Assembly: GCF_025665335.1 (NCBI RefSeq)
Contig: NZ_CP106869.1
Span: 3,188,501-3,252,500, forward strand
DNA from: Xanthomonas sp. AM6
GTDB taxonomy: Bacteria; Pseudomonadota; Gammaproteobacteria; Xanthomonadales; Xanthomonadaceae
Direction of reading: 5' to 3'
DNA: 64,000 nt
A program made the position numbers and the translations under genes. Of the stretch, positions 17,386-25,744 are shown in pieces (position 1 is the stretch's first letter; each line of letters starts with the position of its first letter). The notes below the pieces were generated by a model. That model was not told where the DNA came from. It saw nothing but the letters and a program-made list of their open reading frames with translations, and did no database searches.

Positions 17386-17548
17386 CCGGCAATCCTGAAA
17401 AGGCGTGTAAAGATAATCCCGAACGGCAGCAGCGCGAAGCGCGGCGCGGACGCCGGTTCATGCGCGGTAGCTCAGCGCGTCGCCGCGCCTTGGCCGCGGC
17501 ATGTCGCAGCGAGGCGGCGCGAGGCGACGAGGCCGCTGCAGCAGGCGC

Positions 17549-17743
17549 TCACGCGTCCGGCGCGGCCCCGGGATGGCGCAACCGCCACGCCGCCAGCGCC
17601 TGCCGATAGCGCTCCACGTCCTCGTTGTACAGGTCGTACACGCACAGCGGGCAGCCGCTGTTGCAGCAGTCGCCGGGCGCCGGCGGTTCGGGCGGCTGCG
17701 GGCGCGGGTCGGCCATGGCGGAATCGGAATCGGGATCGGACAT
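17549..17743 (-). CDS. Oxidoreductase-like domain small Cys-rich protein
   Basis: A 64-residue protein with an acidic, Pro-rich start. It then has G-D-C-C-N-S-G-C-P-L-C-V-Y-D-L-Y, the signature of the small oxidoreductase-like domain family (PF09791), and E-D-V-E-R-Y-R-Q-A-L-A-A-W. Four Cys within nine residues suggest metal or Fe-S binding. The ATG at 17743 is preferred over a longer reading to 17866 whose first part has no family similarity. It lies downstream of the HD phosphohydrolase in the same direction, 70 bases away. The function of the family is not known. Confidence 0.8.
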   Translation of the reverse strand: MSDPDSDSAMADPRPQPPEPPAPGDCCNSGCPLCVYDLYNEDVERYRQALAAWRLRHPGAAPDA

Positions 17744-17813
17744 CACGGTGTGCGGCAGAAGGCACGCCGGTGCGCGCGCAGGGATGCGATTGTAGAGCGC
17801 GCGGCCGGCGGGT

Positions 17814-18428
17814 TCAGCCGATCGCCTGGCGCAGGTTGGCGCGCGCCGGCGTGTCGTAGCGCGCATGGAACCAGTCGCTGAGGAAGATGCGCGGCTGCGC
17901 CAGCACCGTCTTCAGGAACGCGCGGCGCTTGCGCCGGTACAGCCAGCCCGGCACCACGCCGCGGTACTCCTCGGCGATGGCGCGATCGTAGGCGGCGAAC
18001 GCGGCGGGATCGGCGCCGAGGATGGCCATGTCGCAATCCAGGAACAGCGCCGCTTCGGCATCCACCGCGGCGGCGGTCAGTTGTCCGTGGCGCGCGGTCA
18101 GTTCGATCAGCGCGGCCACGCGCGCCGCGTCCAGCCCGGCGTCGGGCAGCCATTGCGCGATCGCCGCCTGCGCCAGGCGCGCCGACTGCGCCTCGTTGTC
18201 GCCGCGCCCGGGCTGGTACACCGCGTCGTGGTACAGCACCGCCAGGTAGACCTCGCGCGGCTGCCGCCAACCCACCGCGGCGGCGACCTCGGCGTAGTGG
18301 CCCAGCACCGCCTGTACGTGGCCGAAGTGGTGGTAGGCGCGCGGCGGCGTGGCGTAGGCCGCCTGCAGCTGCGTCCATTGCGCGTCGGGCAGGCGCAGCG
18401 GCGCCTGTTCGCCCATCGGATCGCTCAT
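17814..18428 (-). CDS. HD-domain metal-dependent phosphohydrolase
   Basis: A 204-residue soluble protein of the predicted HD phosphohydrolase group often annotated from COG4339. Key parts are Y-H-H-F-G-H at residues 32-37, the H67-D68 pair in L-Y-H-D-A-V-Y, then D-N-E-A-Q-S-A and F-L-D-C-D-M-A-I-L, which together supply the His and Asp metal ligands. The ATG at 18428 overlaps the stop of the thpR gene (18425), so the two are coupled. Substrates are not known; a nucleotide or nucleic-acid phosphate ester is a guess suggested by the neighbour. Confidence 0.87.
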   Translation of the reverse strand: MSDPMGEQAPLRLPDAQWTQLQAAYATPPRAYHHFGHVQAVLGHYAEVAAAVGWRQPREVYLAVLYHDAVYQPGRGDNEAQSARLAQAAIAQWLPDAGLDAARVAALIELTARHGQLTAAAVDAEAALFLDCDMAILGADPAAFAAYDRAIAEEYRGVVPGWLYRRKRRAFLKTVLAQPRIFLSDWFHARYDTPARANLRQAIG

Positions 18429-19063
18429 GGGGCCGCTCCGTGTTCGTGCGCTGCGCGGGCCGGATCCGCGCGCAGCGGCCAGGTCGCTTCGTGCAGATGG
18501 CGGCCCTGCCCCTGCACGCTGCGGACCAGGCTCAGCGTGGCGGCCGTCCAGCGCAATTCGGGCACCGCCTGTGGCGGCAGTTCCCGATCGTCATAGGCCA
18601 GGGTCAGGTGCGGGACGTAGGTCGCATCGGCGCGCGTGGCCAGGCCCTGTTGGCCCAGTTGCCACTGCAGCGCGTGGCGCAATTCGCGCAGCGGCGTCGG
18701 CTCGGCGTCGCCAAGCATCACCAGCGGCCGCGCGCCGCGGCCGCGGCCGAAGCTGGCGACCCGGTCGAAACACAGTTCGAACGGTGCCGACGCCAACGCC
18801 TGCCCGGCGGCATGCGCCTGCTGCAACAGCCGCGGCGGCACGCCGGCGTACTCGCCGAGATAGTGCACGGTGACGTGCAGGCGTTCGGGCGGCAGCGCGC
18901 GTCCGCGCAGGCCTTGCTCGGCGCGCAGGCGCTCGCCCAGCGCGAACGCGCGCTGTGCGGTGGCCGGGTCCGGCAGCAATGCGAAGAACAGGCTCTCGCG
19001 CGGCGCCGATGCGGCGAAGCCCAGCGAGAACTGCGCGCCTGCGGAGGAAGCATCGTGGGCCAT
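18425..19063 (-). CDS. thpR: RNA 2',3'-cyclic phosphodiesterase (2'-5' RNA ligase family)
   Basis: A 212-residue 2H-phosphoesterase with both catalytic motifs: H63-V-T-V in R-L-H-V-T-V-H-Y-L-G and H152-L-T-L in V-P-H-L-T-L-A-Y. ThpR enzymes open 2',3'-cyclic phosphates on RNA and can join half-tRNAs in vitro. The ATG at 19063 is taken because upstream in-frame residues look random; the N-terminal 20 residues before S-L-F-F-A-L-L-P are longer than usual. The gene is followed, with a four-base overlap, by the HD phosphohydrolase. Confidence 0.92.
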   Translation of the reverse strand: MAHDASSAGAQFSLGFAASAPRESLFFALLPDPATAQRAFALGERLRAEQGLRGRALPPERLHVTVHYLGEYAGVPPRLLQQAHAAGQALASAPFELCFDRVASFGRGRGARPLVMLGDAEPTPLRELRHALQWQLGQQGLATRADATYVPHLTLAYDDRELPPQAVPELRWTAATLSLVRSVQGQGRHLHEATWPLRADPARAAHEHGAAP

Positions 19064-19180
19064 CGGCGTGAGTGCGGCGAAAGGCCGCGACGAGTCGGCA
19101 ATGATCGGGCGGCCATGGTAGCAAGCGCGCAGCGGCCGGCGCATCGCAAGCGGCGCGATGGCCGCGGCGCAGAAACGCAG

Positions 19181-19209
19181 AAGGCCGACCGGACAATCCG
19201 GTCGGCCTT
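19181..19209 (-). terminator. Strong hairpin between the PA2169-type gene and thpR
   Basis: A 13-bp perfect stem AAGGCCGACCGGA / TCCGGTCGGCCTT with a three-base CAA loop. It lies downstream of the four-helix protein gene (stop at 19300) and upstream of thpR, both on the minus strand. The T-run after it on the minus strand is weak (CTGCGTTTCTGC). A second smaller hairpin is at 19273-19293. Confidence 0.5.
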
Positions 19210-19299
19210 CGCTTCACTGCGGCGTCCACAGGATGCTCGCCACGGGCGACATCGCGCAGACTTGCTGCGATCGGCCGGACGCGCGGTCCGGCCGGCGGC

Positions 19300-19755
19300 T
19301 TACGCCGCGTTCTTCATCGCCAGCTTGCGGTTGCGCATCACGTCGTGGCAGGCGCGCACTTCCGGCAGCAGGCGAGTGGCCGCATCGCGCGCGGCGACCG
19401 GGGTGTCGCTGTCGGCGATGGTCTCGTTGAACGCCTTCATCAGGCGATCCTCGGACTCTTCCAGTTCGGCCACGTAGCCGTACTTGGTGTCGCCCAGCGC
19501 AGCGCGCACCTTGCCGTACATCTGCTGCATGCTGCCGACCATGGTGCCGTGCTCCTCGGGCTTGCCGCCGACCGCCTGGACCACGGCGCTCAGGCTGCTG
19601 ACGATGTCCGACTTGACCCCGGCGATGCGCAGGAACAGCGCCGACAGTTCCGCGTCGCCGACCTTCTGCGCGGCTTCTTCGTAGAACTGCTTGCCGTCGC
19701 GGGAAATGGCGATGAGGTCGTTGAGGCTGTGCGTGGTCTTGCTCTGAATGCTCAT
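19300..19755 (-). CDS. PA2169-family four-helix-bundle protein (DUF2383)
   Basis: A 151-residue all-helical protein of the PA2169/DUF2383 group, ferritin-like in outline. It starts L-N-D-L-I-A-I-S-R-D-G-K-Q-F-Y-E-E-A-A and ends with V-R-A-C-H-D-V-M-R-N. The E-A and H residues are in places where related bundles bind metal, but a full di-iron set is not evident. The ATG at 19755 has AAGGAGTCC seven bases before it. It is a single-gene unit. In pseudomonads relatives are stress- or stationary-phase-linked. The 5' leader contains a perfect 17-bp tandem duplication (19769-19802). Confidence 0.87.
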   Translation of the reverse strand: MSIQSKTTHSLNDLIAISRDGKQFYEEAAQKVGDAELSALFLRIAGVKSDIVSSLSAVVQAVGGKPEEHGTMVGSMQQMYGKVRAALGDTKYGYVAELEESEDRLMKAFNETIADSDTPVAARDAATRLLPEVRACHDVMRNRKLAMKNAA

Positions 19756-20219
19756 GCTTGGACTCCTTCTGGATGGGCCGGCGAACTGGATGGGCCGGCG
19801 AACATCGCGCAACGGGCACGTCGGGTCGTGTTCCCTGGATGTCGCTCGGCCGGTATGAAGCGTCTTGCCGCGTTGCGTCGTGGGGGAATGCTGGACGGCG
19901 CGGCATAAAAGGCATGTGAGCCGAAACCGCGATGTCCTCACGCGATGCTGGCAGGCATGAACAGGCGTTCATCGCCGCAGTGGCGGGCATCAGGCCAACG
20001 ATTTCGCCATGCTGTCCACACGCCTTGCGGCAGCCTGCTCCGGCGACGTCATCCACCACTGCCACGCGCTCGTCCGCAGCTGCCGTGGATGAATGCGCAG
20101 CGCCCATGGCGCAGGCCGCGCGCGCCAGCCCCAACCACGCCTTCCGGCACATCCGCCGCGCCGGCAAAGGACTATATTTGCGGCCACAGCCCTCTTCCGG
20201 GGCCGCTGCGAGGTGCGCC
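19756..20219. other. Intergenic region between divergent genes, with a 17-bp tandem duplication
   Basis: 464 bases between the four-helix gene (leftward) and the TPR gene (rightward). CTGGATGGGCCGGCGAA occurs twice in perfect tandem at 19769-19785 and 19786-19802, immediately upstream of the ribosome site of the leftward gene. The rest must hold the two promoters. No third gene is convincing. Confidence 0.6.
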
Positions 20220-21296
20220 ATGTTCGGTTGGACCGCATTCGCCCTGGTCGCCGCGACGGCGATCGCGCCACCGCCCGCGCCGCCCGCACCGGAGCAGATC
20301 ATGCAGGTTCCGCCCGCGCTGCATGCGCTGGTGCAGCAGCGCGTCGATCCGCATGCCTCGCGCGAGCAGCGCCTGCAGCAGCTGGTGCGGCTGGCCTTCG
20401 ATGCCGACGGGCTGGATCTGCAGTACGACGCCAAGGCCACCCACAGCGTGGCCGAGAGCTACGCCACCCGGCGCGTGAACTGCCTGTCGTTCACCCTGCT
20501 GTTCGTCGTGCTGGCGCGCGACGCCGGGCTGGATGCGCAGGTGCAGGAAGTGGGCCGCGTGCTGAGCTGGTACCAGGACGGCGATGCGTTGTACAACGCC
20601 GGCCACGTCAACGTCGGCGTGCGCATCGACGGGCGCCGCGGCAGCATCGACCTGGACCGCAGCGTGCTGATGGACCGGCGCGGCCCGCGGCCGATTTCCG
20701 ACCGCCGCGCGCTGGCCCACTACTACAACAACCGCGGCGCCGAACTGATGGCCGACGGCGCGCTGCCCGCCGCGCAACAGCACCTGGCGATGGCGCTGCA
20801 GATGGACCGCGATTTCGCCGCCGCCTGGAACAACCTCGGCGTGCTGGCGCTGCGCCAGGGCGACACGCAGGCGGCCGCGCAGGACTACGCGACCGCGCTG
20901 GCGGTCGATCCCGGCCATGTCTCGACCCTGTCCAACGCCGCCAGCCTGTACCGGCGCCTGGGCGACAGCCGACGCGAGGCGGCGATGCTGGCACGGCTGC
21001 AGCGCGTGCAGCTGACCGACCCGTTCCACCAGTACCTGCTCGGCAACGAGGCCGAGCGGCGCCAGGACTACGCCGCGGCGATCGGCTACTACCGGCATGC
21101 GCTGCGCCTGTACGACGGCGCGCACCTGCTGTACTTCGCCCTGGCCCGCGCCTATCTGCTCAGCGGCGACCAGCGCCGCGCGCACCGGGCGATGCAGCAG
21201 GCGCTGGAACATGCCGACAGTGGCGCGCAGCCGCGCTACCAGACCAAGCTGGACGCGCTGCGGCGGCTGTCGCACAACACCCAGGCGCGGCGCTGA
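20220..21296 (+). CDS. Transglutaminase-like domain protein with TPR repeats
   Basis: A 358-residue probably exported protein. A short hydrophobic N-terminus (F-A-L-V-A-A-T-A-I-A) and Pro-rich stretch are followed by a transglutaminase-like part: C88 in R-R-V-N-C-L-S-F, H129 in N-A-G-H-V-N-V-G-V and D144 or D146 in G-S-I-D-L-D, a plausible Cys-His-Asp triad. From about residue 165 to 350 come tetratricopeptide repeats (A-A-W-N-N-L-G-V-L-A-L-R-Q-G-D and related). The ATG at 20220 is used because the open frame upstream has no family character. The target of the Cys domain is unknown. Confidence 0.82.
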   Translation: MFGWTAFALVAATAIAPPPAPPAPEQIMQVPPALHALVQQRVDPHASREQRLQQLVRLAFDADGLDLQYDAKATHSVAESYATRRVNCLSFTLLFVVLARDAGLDAQVQEVGRVLSWYQDGDALYNAGHVNVGVRIDGRRGSIDLDRSVLMDRRGPRPISDRRALAHYYNNRGAELMADGALPAAQQHLAMALQMDRDFAAAWNNLGVLALRQGDTQAAAQDYATALAVDPGHVSTLSNAASLYRRLGDSRREAAMLARLQRVQLTDPFHQYLLGNEAERRQDYAAAIGYYRHALRLYDGAHLLYFALARAYLLSGDQRRAHRAMQQALEHADSGAQPRYQTKLDALRRLSHNTQARR

Positions 21297-21390
21297 GCCA
21301 CCCGGGCGGACCTCGCGGCGACGTGCGCTGCGCATCGGCGCCGCGCGGCGCGCTTCGCACGACCATGCCCCGCCGAAAAATCGGAGCGCG

Positions 21391-22599
21391 CTACCTAGCC
21401 ACCGCCATGCGTTGCGCGCGGCGCGCGTCGTGGCGCGCCCACAGGTACACCAGCAGCCCGCCCAGCGCCGCCGCGGCGCCGACGTAGCCGGTCGAGGTCC
21501 AGCCCAGCCCGGCGCTGATCGCGATCCCGCCCATCCACGGACCCAGCGCGTTGGCCAGGTTGAACGCGGCGTGGTTGGAGGCCGCGGCCAGGGTCTGCGC
21601 CTCGCTGGCCACGTCCATCAGCCGGGTCTGCAGCACCGGCGCCAGCGCGCCCATGGTGCCCACCGCGACCACCGCCGGCAGCACCGCCCACGGCGACTGC
21701 GCGGCCAGCGGCCAGGCCAGCAGCACCGCCATCGACCACAGCAGCACCAGCGGCACCGCGCGGAACTGCAGCCGGTCGAACAGCCAGCCGCCGGCCAGAT
21801 TGCCGAGCAGGCCGCCGAAGCCGAACGCGCCCATCGCCAACGGGATCCAGCGCTCGGAGACGCCGGTGACCTGGGTCAGGGTCGGCGCCAGGTAACTGAA
21901 CACGCAGAACATGCCGGCGAAGCCGACCGAACCGATGCCCAGCGCCAGCCACACCTGCGGGCGGTTGAACGCGCGCAGTTCGCGCAGCGGCCGCTGCCGC
22001 GGCTCGTCCGGGTCGGCCGGCAGCAGCCGCAACACCAGCACCACGGTCAGCACCGCGATCACCGCGACCAGCGCATAGGCGTAGCGCCACTGCGCGACCT
22101 GCCCCAGCCAGGTCGCCAGCGGATTGCCGACCAGCACCGCCAGGTTCAACCCCAGCAGCACCCGGCTCACCGCCGCGCCGCGCTGGTCGGGGCGGCTGAT
22201 CGACGCGGCGACCAGCGTGGCCACGCCGAAATAGGCGCCATGCGGCAGGCCGGCGATGAAGCGCACCAGCAGCATGCTGTGATAGTCCGGCGCCAGCGCG
22301 CTGGCCAGGTTGCCGACCGCGTAGAAGCCCATCAGCGCCAGCAGCAGCGTGCGCCGCGGCCAGCGCGCGCCGACGATCGCCAGCAACGGCGCGCCGACCA
22401 CCACGCCCAGCGCATAGGCGCTGATCAGGTGCCCGACCTGCGGCTCGTCGATCGCCAGCCCGCGCGCGATGTACGGCATCAGGCCCATCGTGGAGAACTC
22501 GCTGGTGCCGATCGCGAAGCCGCCCATCGCCAGCGCGAACAGGATCAGCACGTAGCCGCGGCGCGACAGCGGCGTCGGATCGGTTCGGGAAATGGACAT
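21391..22599 (-). CDS. MFS efflux transporter, DHA1 type
   Basis: A 402-residue, twelve-helix major facilitator. The N-terminal half has F-A-I-G-T-S-E-F-S-T-M-G-L-M-P, then D-E-P-Q-V-G-H-L-I-S-A-Y-A-L-G-V-V-V-G-A-P. The loop between helices 2 and 3 reads G-A-R-W-P-R-R. This places it with AraJ-like drug/sugar efflux proteins. ATG at 22599 follows a GGAGCC-type site. The TetR gene lies upstream on the same strand, about 320 bases away, and could control it, although the TetR has a clearer target on its other side. The transported compound is unknown. Confidence 0.9.
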   Translation of the reverse strand: MSISRTDPTPLSRRGYVLILFALAMGGFAIGTSEFSTMGLMPYIARGLAIDEPQVGHLISAYALGVVVGAPLLAIVGARWPRRTLLLALMGFYAVGNLASALAPDYHSMLLVRFIAGLPHGAYFGVATLVAASISRPDQRGAAVSRVLLGLNLAVLVGNPLATWLGQVAQWRYAYALVAVIAVLTVVLVLRLLPADPDEPRQRPLRELRAFNRPQVWLALGIGSVGFAGMFCVFSYLAPTLTQVTGVSERWIPLAMGAFGFGGLLGNLAGGWLFDRLQFRAVPLVLLWSMAVLLAWPLAAQSPWAVLPAVVAVGTMGALAPVLQTRLMDVASEAQTLAAASNHAAFNLANALGPWMGGIAISAGLGWTSTGYVGAAAALGGLLVYLWARHDARRAQRMAVAR

Positions 22600-22920
22600 G
22601 CCCGGCTCCGGATACGGGGCGCCCCATTATTGTGCATCGCAACATCGAGCGAAAGGGGTGGGCCTGAACCGGAGGCCGAGCCCGAACGGGGCACGACGCG
22701 AGCATGGCACTCGCGATTCAGCCGGCGACACGCTTCGGTAGGCAACGGCACCGCCGCATGCGCCGCTGCGCCAGGGCGCGCTCGGATGCACGGCGCTACG
22801 GGCGATGGAAAACATCGTGACTGGCGCTCGGCTTGCGCCCACGGCGCCGTGCCATGGCTCCACACCGTGCGCGCGGCACTGGGCCGGCGCGCCAGGAAGA
22901 CAGCGGAACTCAGCAGGGAC
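22600..22920. other. Intergenic region without recognisable gene
   Basis: 321 bases between the TetR stop and the MFS start, both leftward. No conserved frame or hairpin with T-tract is seen. It presumably includes the MFS promoter (AT-richer patch CATTATTGTGCATCG at about 22623). Confidence 0.4.
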
Positions 22921-23565
22921 TCACGGCAGCAGACCGGGCGCCAGCAGCGCCAGGCAGGCGTCCAGATGCGCCGCCACCGAACCGTCGGGCAGCGGCGCCG
23001 CCAGGCCGAGCGCCATCTGCCGCAGCGGTTCGGCCACTGCCATGGCCAGGATCAGCGTCGCCATGTCCGCCGGATCGCCGTTGCGCAGCAGGCCGCGCCG
23101 CTGCTGGCGCGCCAACCACTCCGCGAGCAAGCCGCGGCCACGCCCGATGCCGTTGGCCTGGTAGCTGTCCAGCAATTGCGGCTTGCCGGGAAATTCGGTG
23201 GTCAACAGGCGGAACAGCTTGACCGCCGACGCGGACAGCACCCGCTCGCAGATCGACTGCAGGATCCCGCGCAGCAGCGGCAGCAGTTCGTCGCGATGGC
23301 CGGCGTCGCGCTGCATCAATGGCGCGAAGCCATCGCTCCACTCGCGCACCGCCAGCCCGACCAGCGCCTCGCGGTTGGCGGCATGGCGATAGACCGTCTT
23401 CTTGGCCACGCCGGCCTGCGCCGCGACGGCTTCCATCGTGGTGGCCTCGTACCCCTGTTCGAGCAGCAGTTGCATTGCGTGGCGTAGCAGCGCCTGGCGG
23501 ACCTCGGCCGGCGGTCGCGCAGGCCGGCCGCGTGGGCGCTTCTCGGGAACGGAGGTCTCTGTCAT
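22921..23565 (-). CDS. TetR/AcrR-family repressor
   Basis: A 214-residue regulator. After a basic tail (R-P-R-G-R-P) the N-terminal helix-turn-helix is clear: A-T-T-M-E-A-V-A-A-Q-A-G-V-A-K-K-T-V-Y-R at residues 41-60. The C-terminal part is the variable ligand/dimer domain. The ATG at 23565 is favoured; ATG at 23589 is an alternative. It is divergent from a PhlG-like hydrolase gene, with a perfect inverted repeat in the spacer that overlaps the hydrolase promoter (23617-23635). That arrangement argues for local repression relieved by a small ligand. The layout recalls PhlF-PhlG of Pseudomonas, but ligand identity is inference. Confidence 0.92.
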   Translation of the reverse strand: MTETSVPEKRPRGRPARPPAEVRQALLRHAMQLLLEQGYEATTMEAVAAQAGVAKKTVYRHAANREALVGLAVREWSDGFAPLMQRDAGHRDELLPLLRGILQSICERVLSASAVKLFRLLTTEFPGKPQLLDSYQANGIGRGRGLLAEWLARQQRRGLLRNGDPADMATLILAMAVAEPLRQMALGLAAPLPDGSVAAHLDACLALLAPGLLP

Positions 23566-23613
23566 GGCAAGCGAAGGTGATGGCATCGGACGCATGGTAG
23601 CGCACCCGGATAT

Positions 23614-23642
23614 TTGAGAAACGGATAACGTTTCTATATTAT
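23614..23642 (+). promoter_or_regulatory. Promoter of the PhlG-like gene with TetR operator in its spacer
   Basis: A -35-like TTGAGA (23614-23619) and a -10-like TATTAT (23637-23642) are 17 bases apart. The spacer contains AGAAACG-GATAA-CGTTTCT (23617-23635), a perfect 7-bp inverted repeat with five-base spacer. Such a palindrome across the -35/-10 gap, between a tetR gene and its divergent neighbour, is a typical TetR operator. Binding would block the hydrolase promoter and perhaps tetR itself. Confidence 0.72.
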
Positions 23643-23671
23643 CCCTCCCCTCTTCCGCAGGAGTTCCACTG

Positions 23672-24367
23672 ATGACCATTCCCCTCAAGGCTTCGCCCTG
23701 GTTGGACCACGACGCGCTGCTCGACCCGGCGCCGCTCCACCTGGAAACAGGCATCCAGCGCCGCGACGACGGCACCTTGCTGGTGGCCGTGCGCACCGAC
23801 CTGCACGGCTGCAAGGGGCGCATGCTCGACTGGTGGTTCACGTTCTTCGAGACCACCCAACACATCAAGTGGTGGCACCCGGTCGACCATGTCGCGCACC
23901 ACGGCTGGGACGGCCTCTGGCGCAAGGGCGAGAGCTATCACGGCGCCAGCATCAGCGCGGTGGAATCGCTGGCGGACATCCCGCCGGTGGCCGCCAGGCT
24001 GAAGTTCCACGATCCGCGCGAGATCTTCGATCGCCAGCGGCTGGAGCAGGCGCAGACCGAACACCGCGTGGCGGCGATCATCGCCGCCCGGGTAGGCTTC
24101 GGCGACCATGTGCAATGCGACGCCGACGGCGATCCCATCGACGGCGAAATGCTCCACGTCGCCCGCGACACGCCGTTCGGCTGCGTGCTGCGCAGCCGCT
24201 TCGTGCTCGGGCGCGCCAGCGACGATCCACACCGCGACGCCAGCGACGCGGTCGGCCTGGGCCTGCTGCGCCACTGCTACACCGAGTTCACCTTCCTCGC
24301 GCGGTTCCTGCCGTCGCTGTACTACGGCGAACACGCCAACGGGGAAACCGTACCGCTGCCCTGGTGA
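23672..24367 (+). CDS. DAPG-hydrolase (PhlG)-like protein
   Basis: A 231-residue protein similar to the zinc-dependent 2,4-diacetylphloroglucinol hydrolase family (PhlG, phloretin hydrolase), which cleaves carbon-carbon bonds next to a phloroglucinol ring. Visible matches are W-W-H-P-V-D-H at residues 67-73, E-M-L-H-V-A-R-D-T-P-F-G near 159-170, and H201-C-Y-T-E205. The last fits the H-x3-E zinc pair; H69 or H73 and H162 are the likely further ligands. It is shorter than PhlG of Pseudomonas (about 290). ATG at 23672 follows AGGAGTTCC. The divergent TetR gene and the operator suggest induction by a phenolic compound. The substrate is inferred. Confidence 0.75.
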   Translation: MTIPLKASPWLDHDALLDPAPLHLETGIQRRDDGTLLVAVRTDLHGCKGRMLDWWFTFFETTQHIKWWHPVDHVAHHGWDGLWRKGESYHGASISAVESLADIPPVAARLKFHDPREIFDRQRLEQAQTEHRVAAIIAARVGFGDHVQCDADGDPIDGEMLHVARDTPFGCVLRSRFVLGRASDDPHRDASDAVGLGLLRHCYTEFTFLARFLPSLYYGEHANGETVPLPW

Positions 24368-24640
24368 CGTGGTATGCGCTGCCGCGCAACGGCTCGCCGA
24401 TAGCGAGCGTGGCGTTGCGGGATGCCGGACTCCATCCGGACTGGCCATGGCGTCGTTTCGCCGCGCCGCGTCGCTGCGCGCCTCGACGGTGGCATGCCTC
24501 GTCGCCGGCGAGCCGGAGAACGCACTGTCTCGCCGGCGCGGCGAACTGGAGGGCATCCACGGCTTTGAGCCGCGCGCTGGCGCCCCCATGAAGAAGCGAC
24601 GGACGCGCCGCGTCCGCTCCCCCCTCTTCAGACTTCTTCC

Positions 24641-25729
24641 ATGACCTCGTCCGATATCTCCTTGTTTTCCCCGTTGCGCCTGGGCGCGATCGAACTGGCC
24701 AACCGCATCGTGATGGCGCCGCTGACCCGCAACCGCGCCGAAGGCGAAGGCCGCATCCCCTCGCCGCTGGCCGCCGAGTACTACGGCCAGCGCGCCGGCG
24801 CCGGGCTGATCGTGGCCGAGGCCACCCAGATCAGCCCGATGGGCCAGGGCTACATGGACACGCCCGGGATCTACAGCGAGGCGCAGGTCGCCGCGTGGAA
24901 GCCGGTCACCGCCGAGGTGCACCGTCGCGGCGGCAAGATCGTGCTGCAGTTGTGGCACGTGGGCCGCATCTCCCACGTCAGCCTGCTGCCGGACGGCGCC
25001 GCGCCGGTGGCGCCGAGCGCGCTGCGCGCCGAGGCCAAGACCTACACCGCCGAAGGCTTCAGCGACGTCTCCGCGCCGCGCGCGCTGCGCCTGGACGAGA
25101 TTCCCGGCCTGATCGCGGACTACCGCAACGCCGCCCGCAACGCCATCGCTGCGGGCTTCGACGGCGTCGAGGTGCATGCGGCCAATGGGTACCTGATCGA
25201 CCAGTTCCTGCGCGACGGCAGCAACCACCGCGATGACGCCTACGGCGGCAGCATCGAGAACCGCACCCGCTTGCTGTTCGAAGTGGTGCAGGCGGTGGCG
25301 CAGGAAATCGGCGCCGAACGCACCGGCGTGCGGCTGTCGCCGGTGACCCCGGTCAACGATGCGCGCGACAGCGACCCGCAGCCGCTGTTCGAGCGCGCGG
25401 TCGAGCGCCTGGATGCGCTGGGCCTGGCCTTCGTGCACGTGATCGAAGGCACCACCGGCGGCCCGCGCGACGGCATCGCCTTCGACTACGCCGCGCTGCG
25501 CGCCAGGTTCCGCGGGCCGTGGCTGGTCAACAACGGCTACGACAAGGCCCTGGCCGAGCAGGCCGTCGCCTCCGGCCGCGCCGACGCGGTGGCGTTCGGA
25601 CGCCCGTTCATCGCCAACCCGGACCTGGTGGAACGGCTGCGCCGCGACGCGCCACTCAACCCGGTGGATGCGGACACGCTCTACGGCGGCGGCGCCAAAG
25701 GCTACATCGACTACCCGACGCTGGACTGA
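24641..25729 (+). CDS. nemA: Old Yellow Enzyme family NADH:flavin oxidoreductase
   Basis: A 362-residue FMN enzyme that reduces activated alkenes, quinones or nitro compounds with NAD(P)H. It shows the standard TIM-barrel start (F-S-P-L-R-L-G-A-I-E-L-A-N-R-I-V-M-A-P-L-T-R), Q-L-W-H-V-G-R, and the substrate-binding H179-A-A-N182 pair in V-H-A-A-N-G-Y-L-I-D-Q-F. The closing V-A-F-G-R-P-F-I-A-N-P-D-L segment binds FMN. It is 273 bases downstream of the PhlG-like gene in the same direction, so a shared message is possible but not shown. A small palindrome (24601-24615) precedes it. Confidence 0.93.
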   Translation: MTSSDISLFSPLRLGAIELANRIVMAPLTRNRAEGEGRIPSPLAAEYYGQRAGAGLIVAEATQISPMGQGYMDTPGIYSEAQVAAWKPVTAEVHRRGGKIVLQLWHVGRISHVSLLPDGAAPVAPSALRAEAKTYTAEGFSDVSAPRALRLDEIPGLIADYRNAARNAIAAGFDGVEVHAANGYLIDQFLRDGSNHRDDAYGGSIENRTRLLFEVVQAVAQEIGAERTGVRLSPVTPVNDARDSDPQPLFERAVERLDALGLAFVHVIEGTTGGPRDGIAFDYAALRARFRGPWLVNNGYDKALAEQAVASGRADAVAFGRPFIANPDLVERLRRDAPLNPVDADTLYGGGAKGYIDYPTLD

Positions 25730-25744
25730 GCACCGAGTCGGGCC

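Noticed and set aside
17461-17540. GCGCGGTAGCTCAGCGCG resembles the D-arm of a tRNA
   Set aside because: No T-arm (GGTTCGAAT-like) or matching acceptor stem follows within tRNA length.
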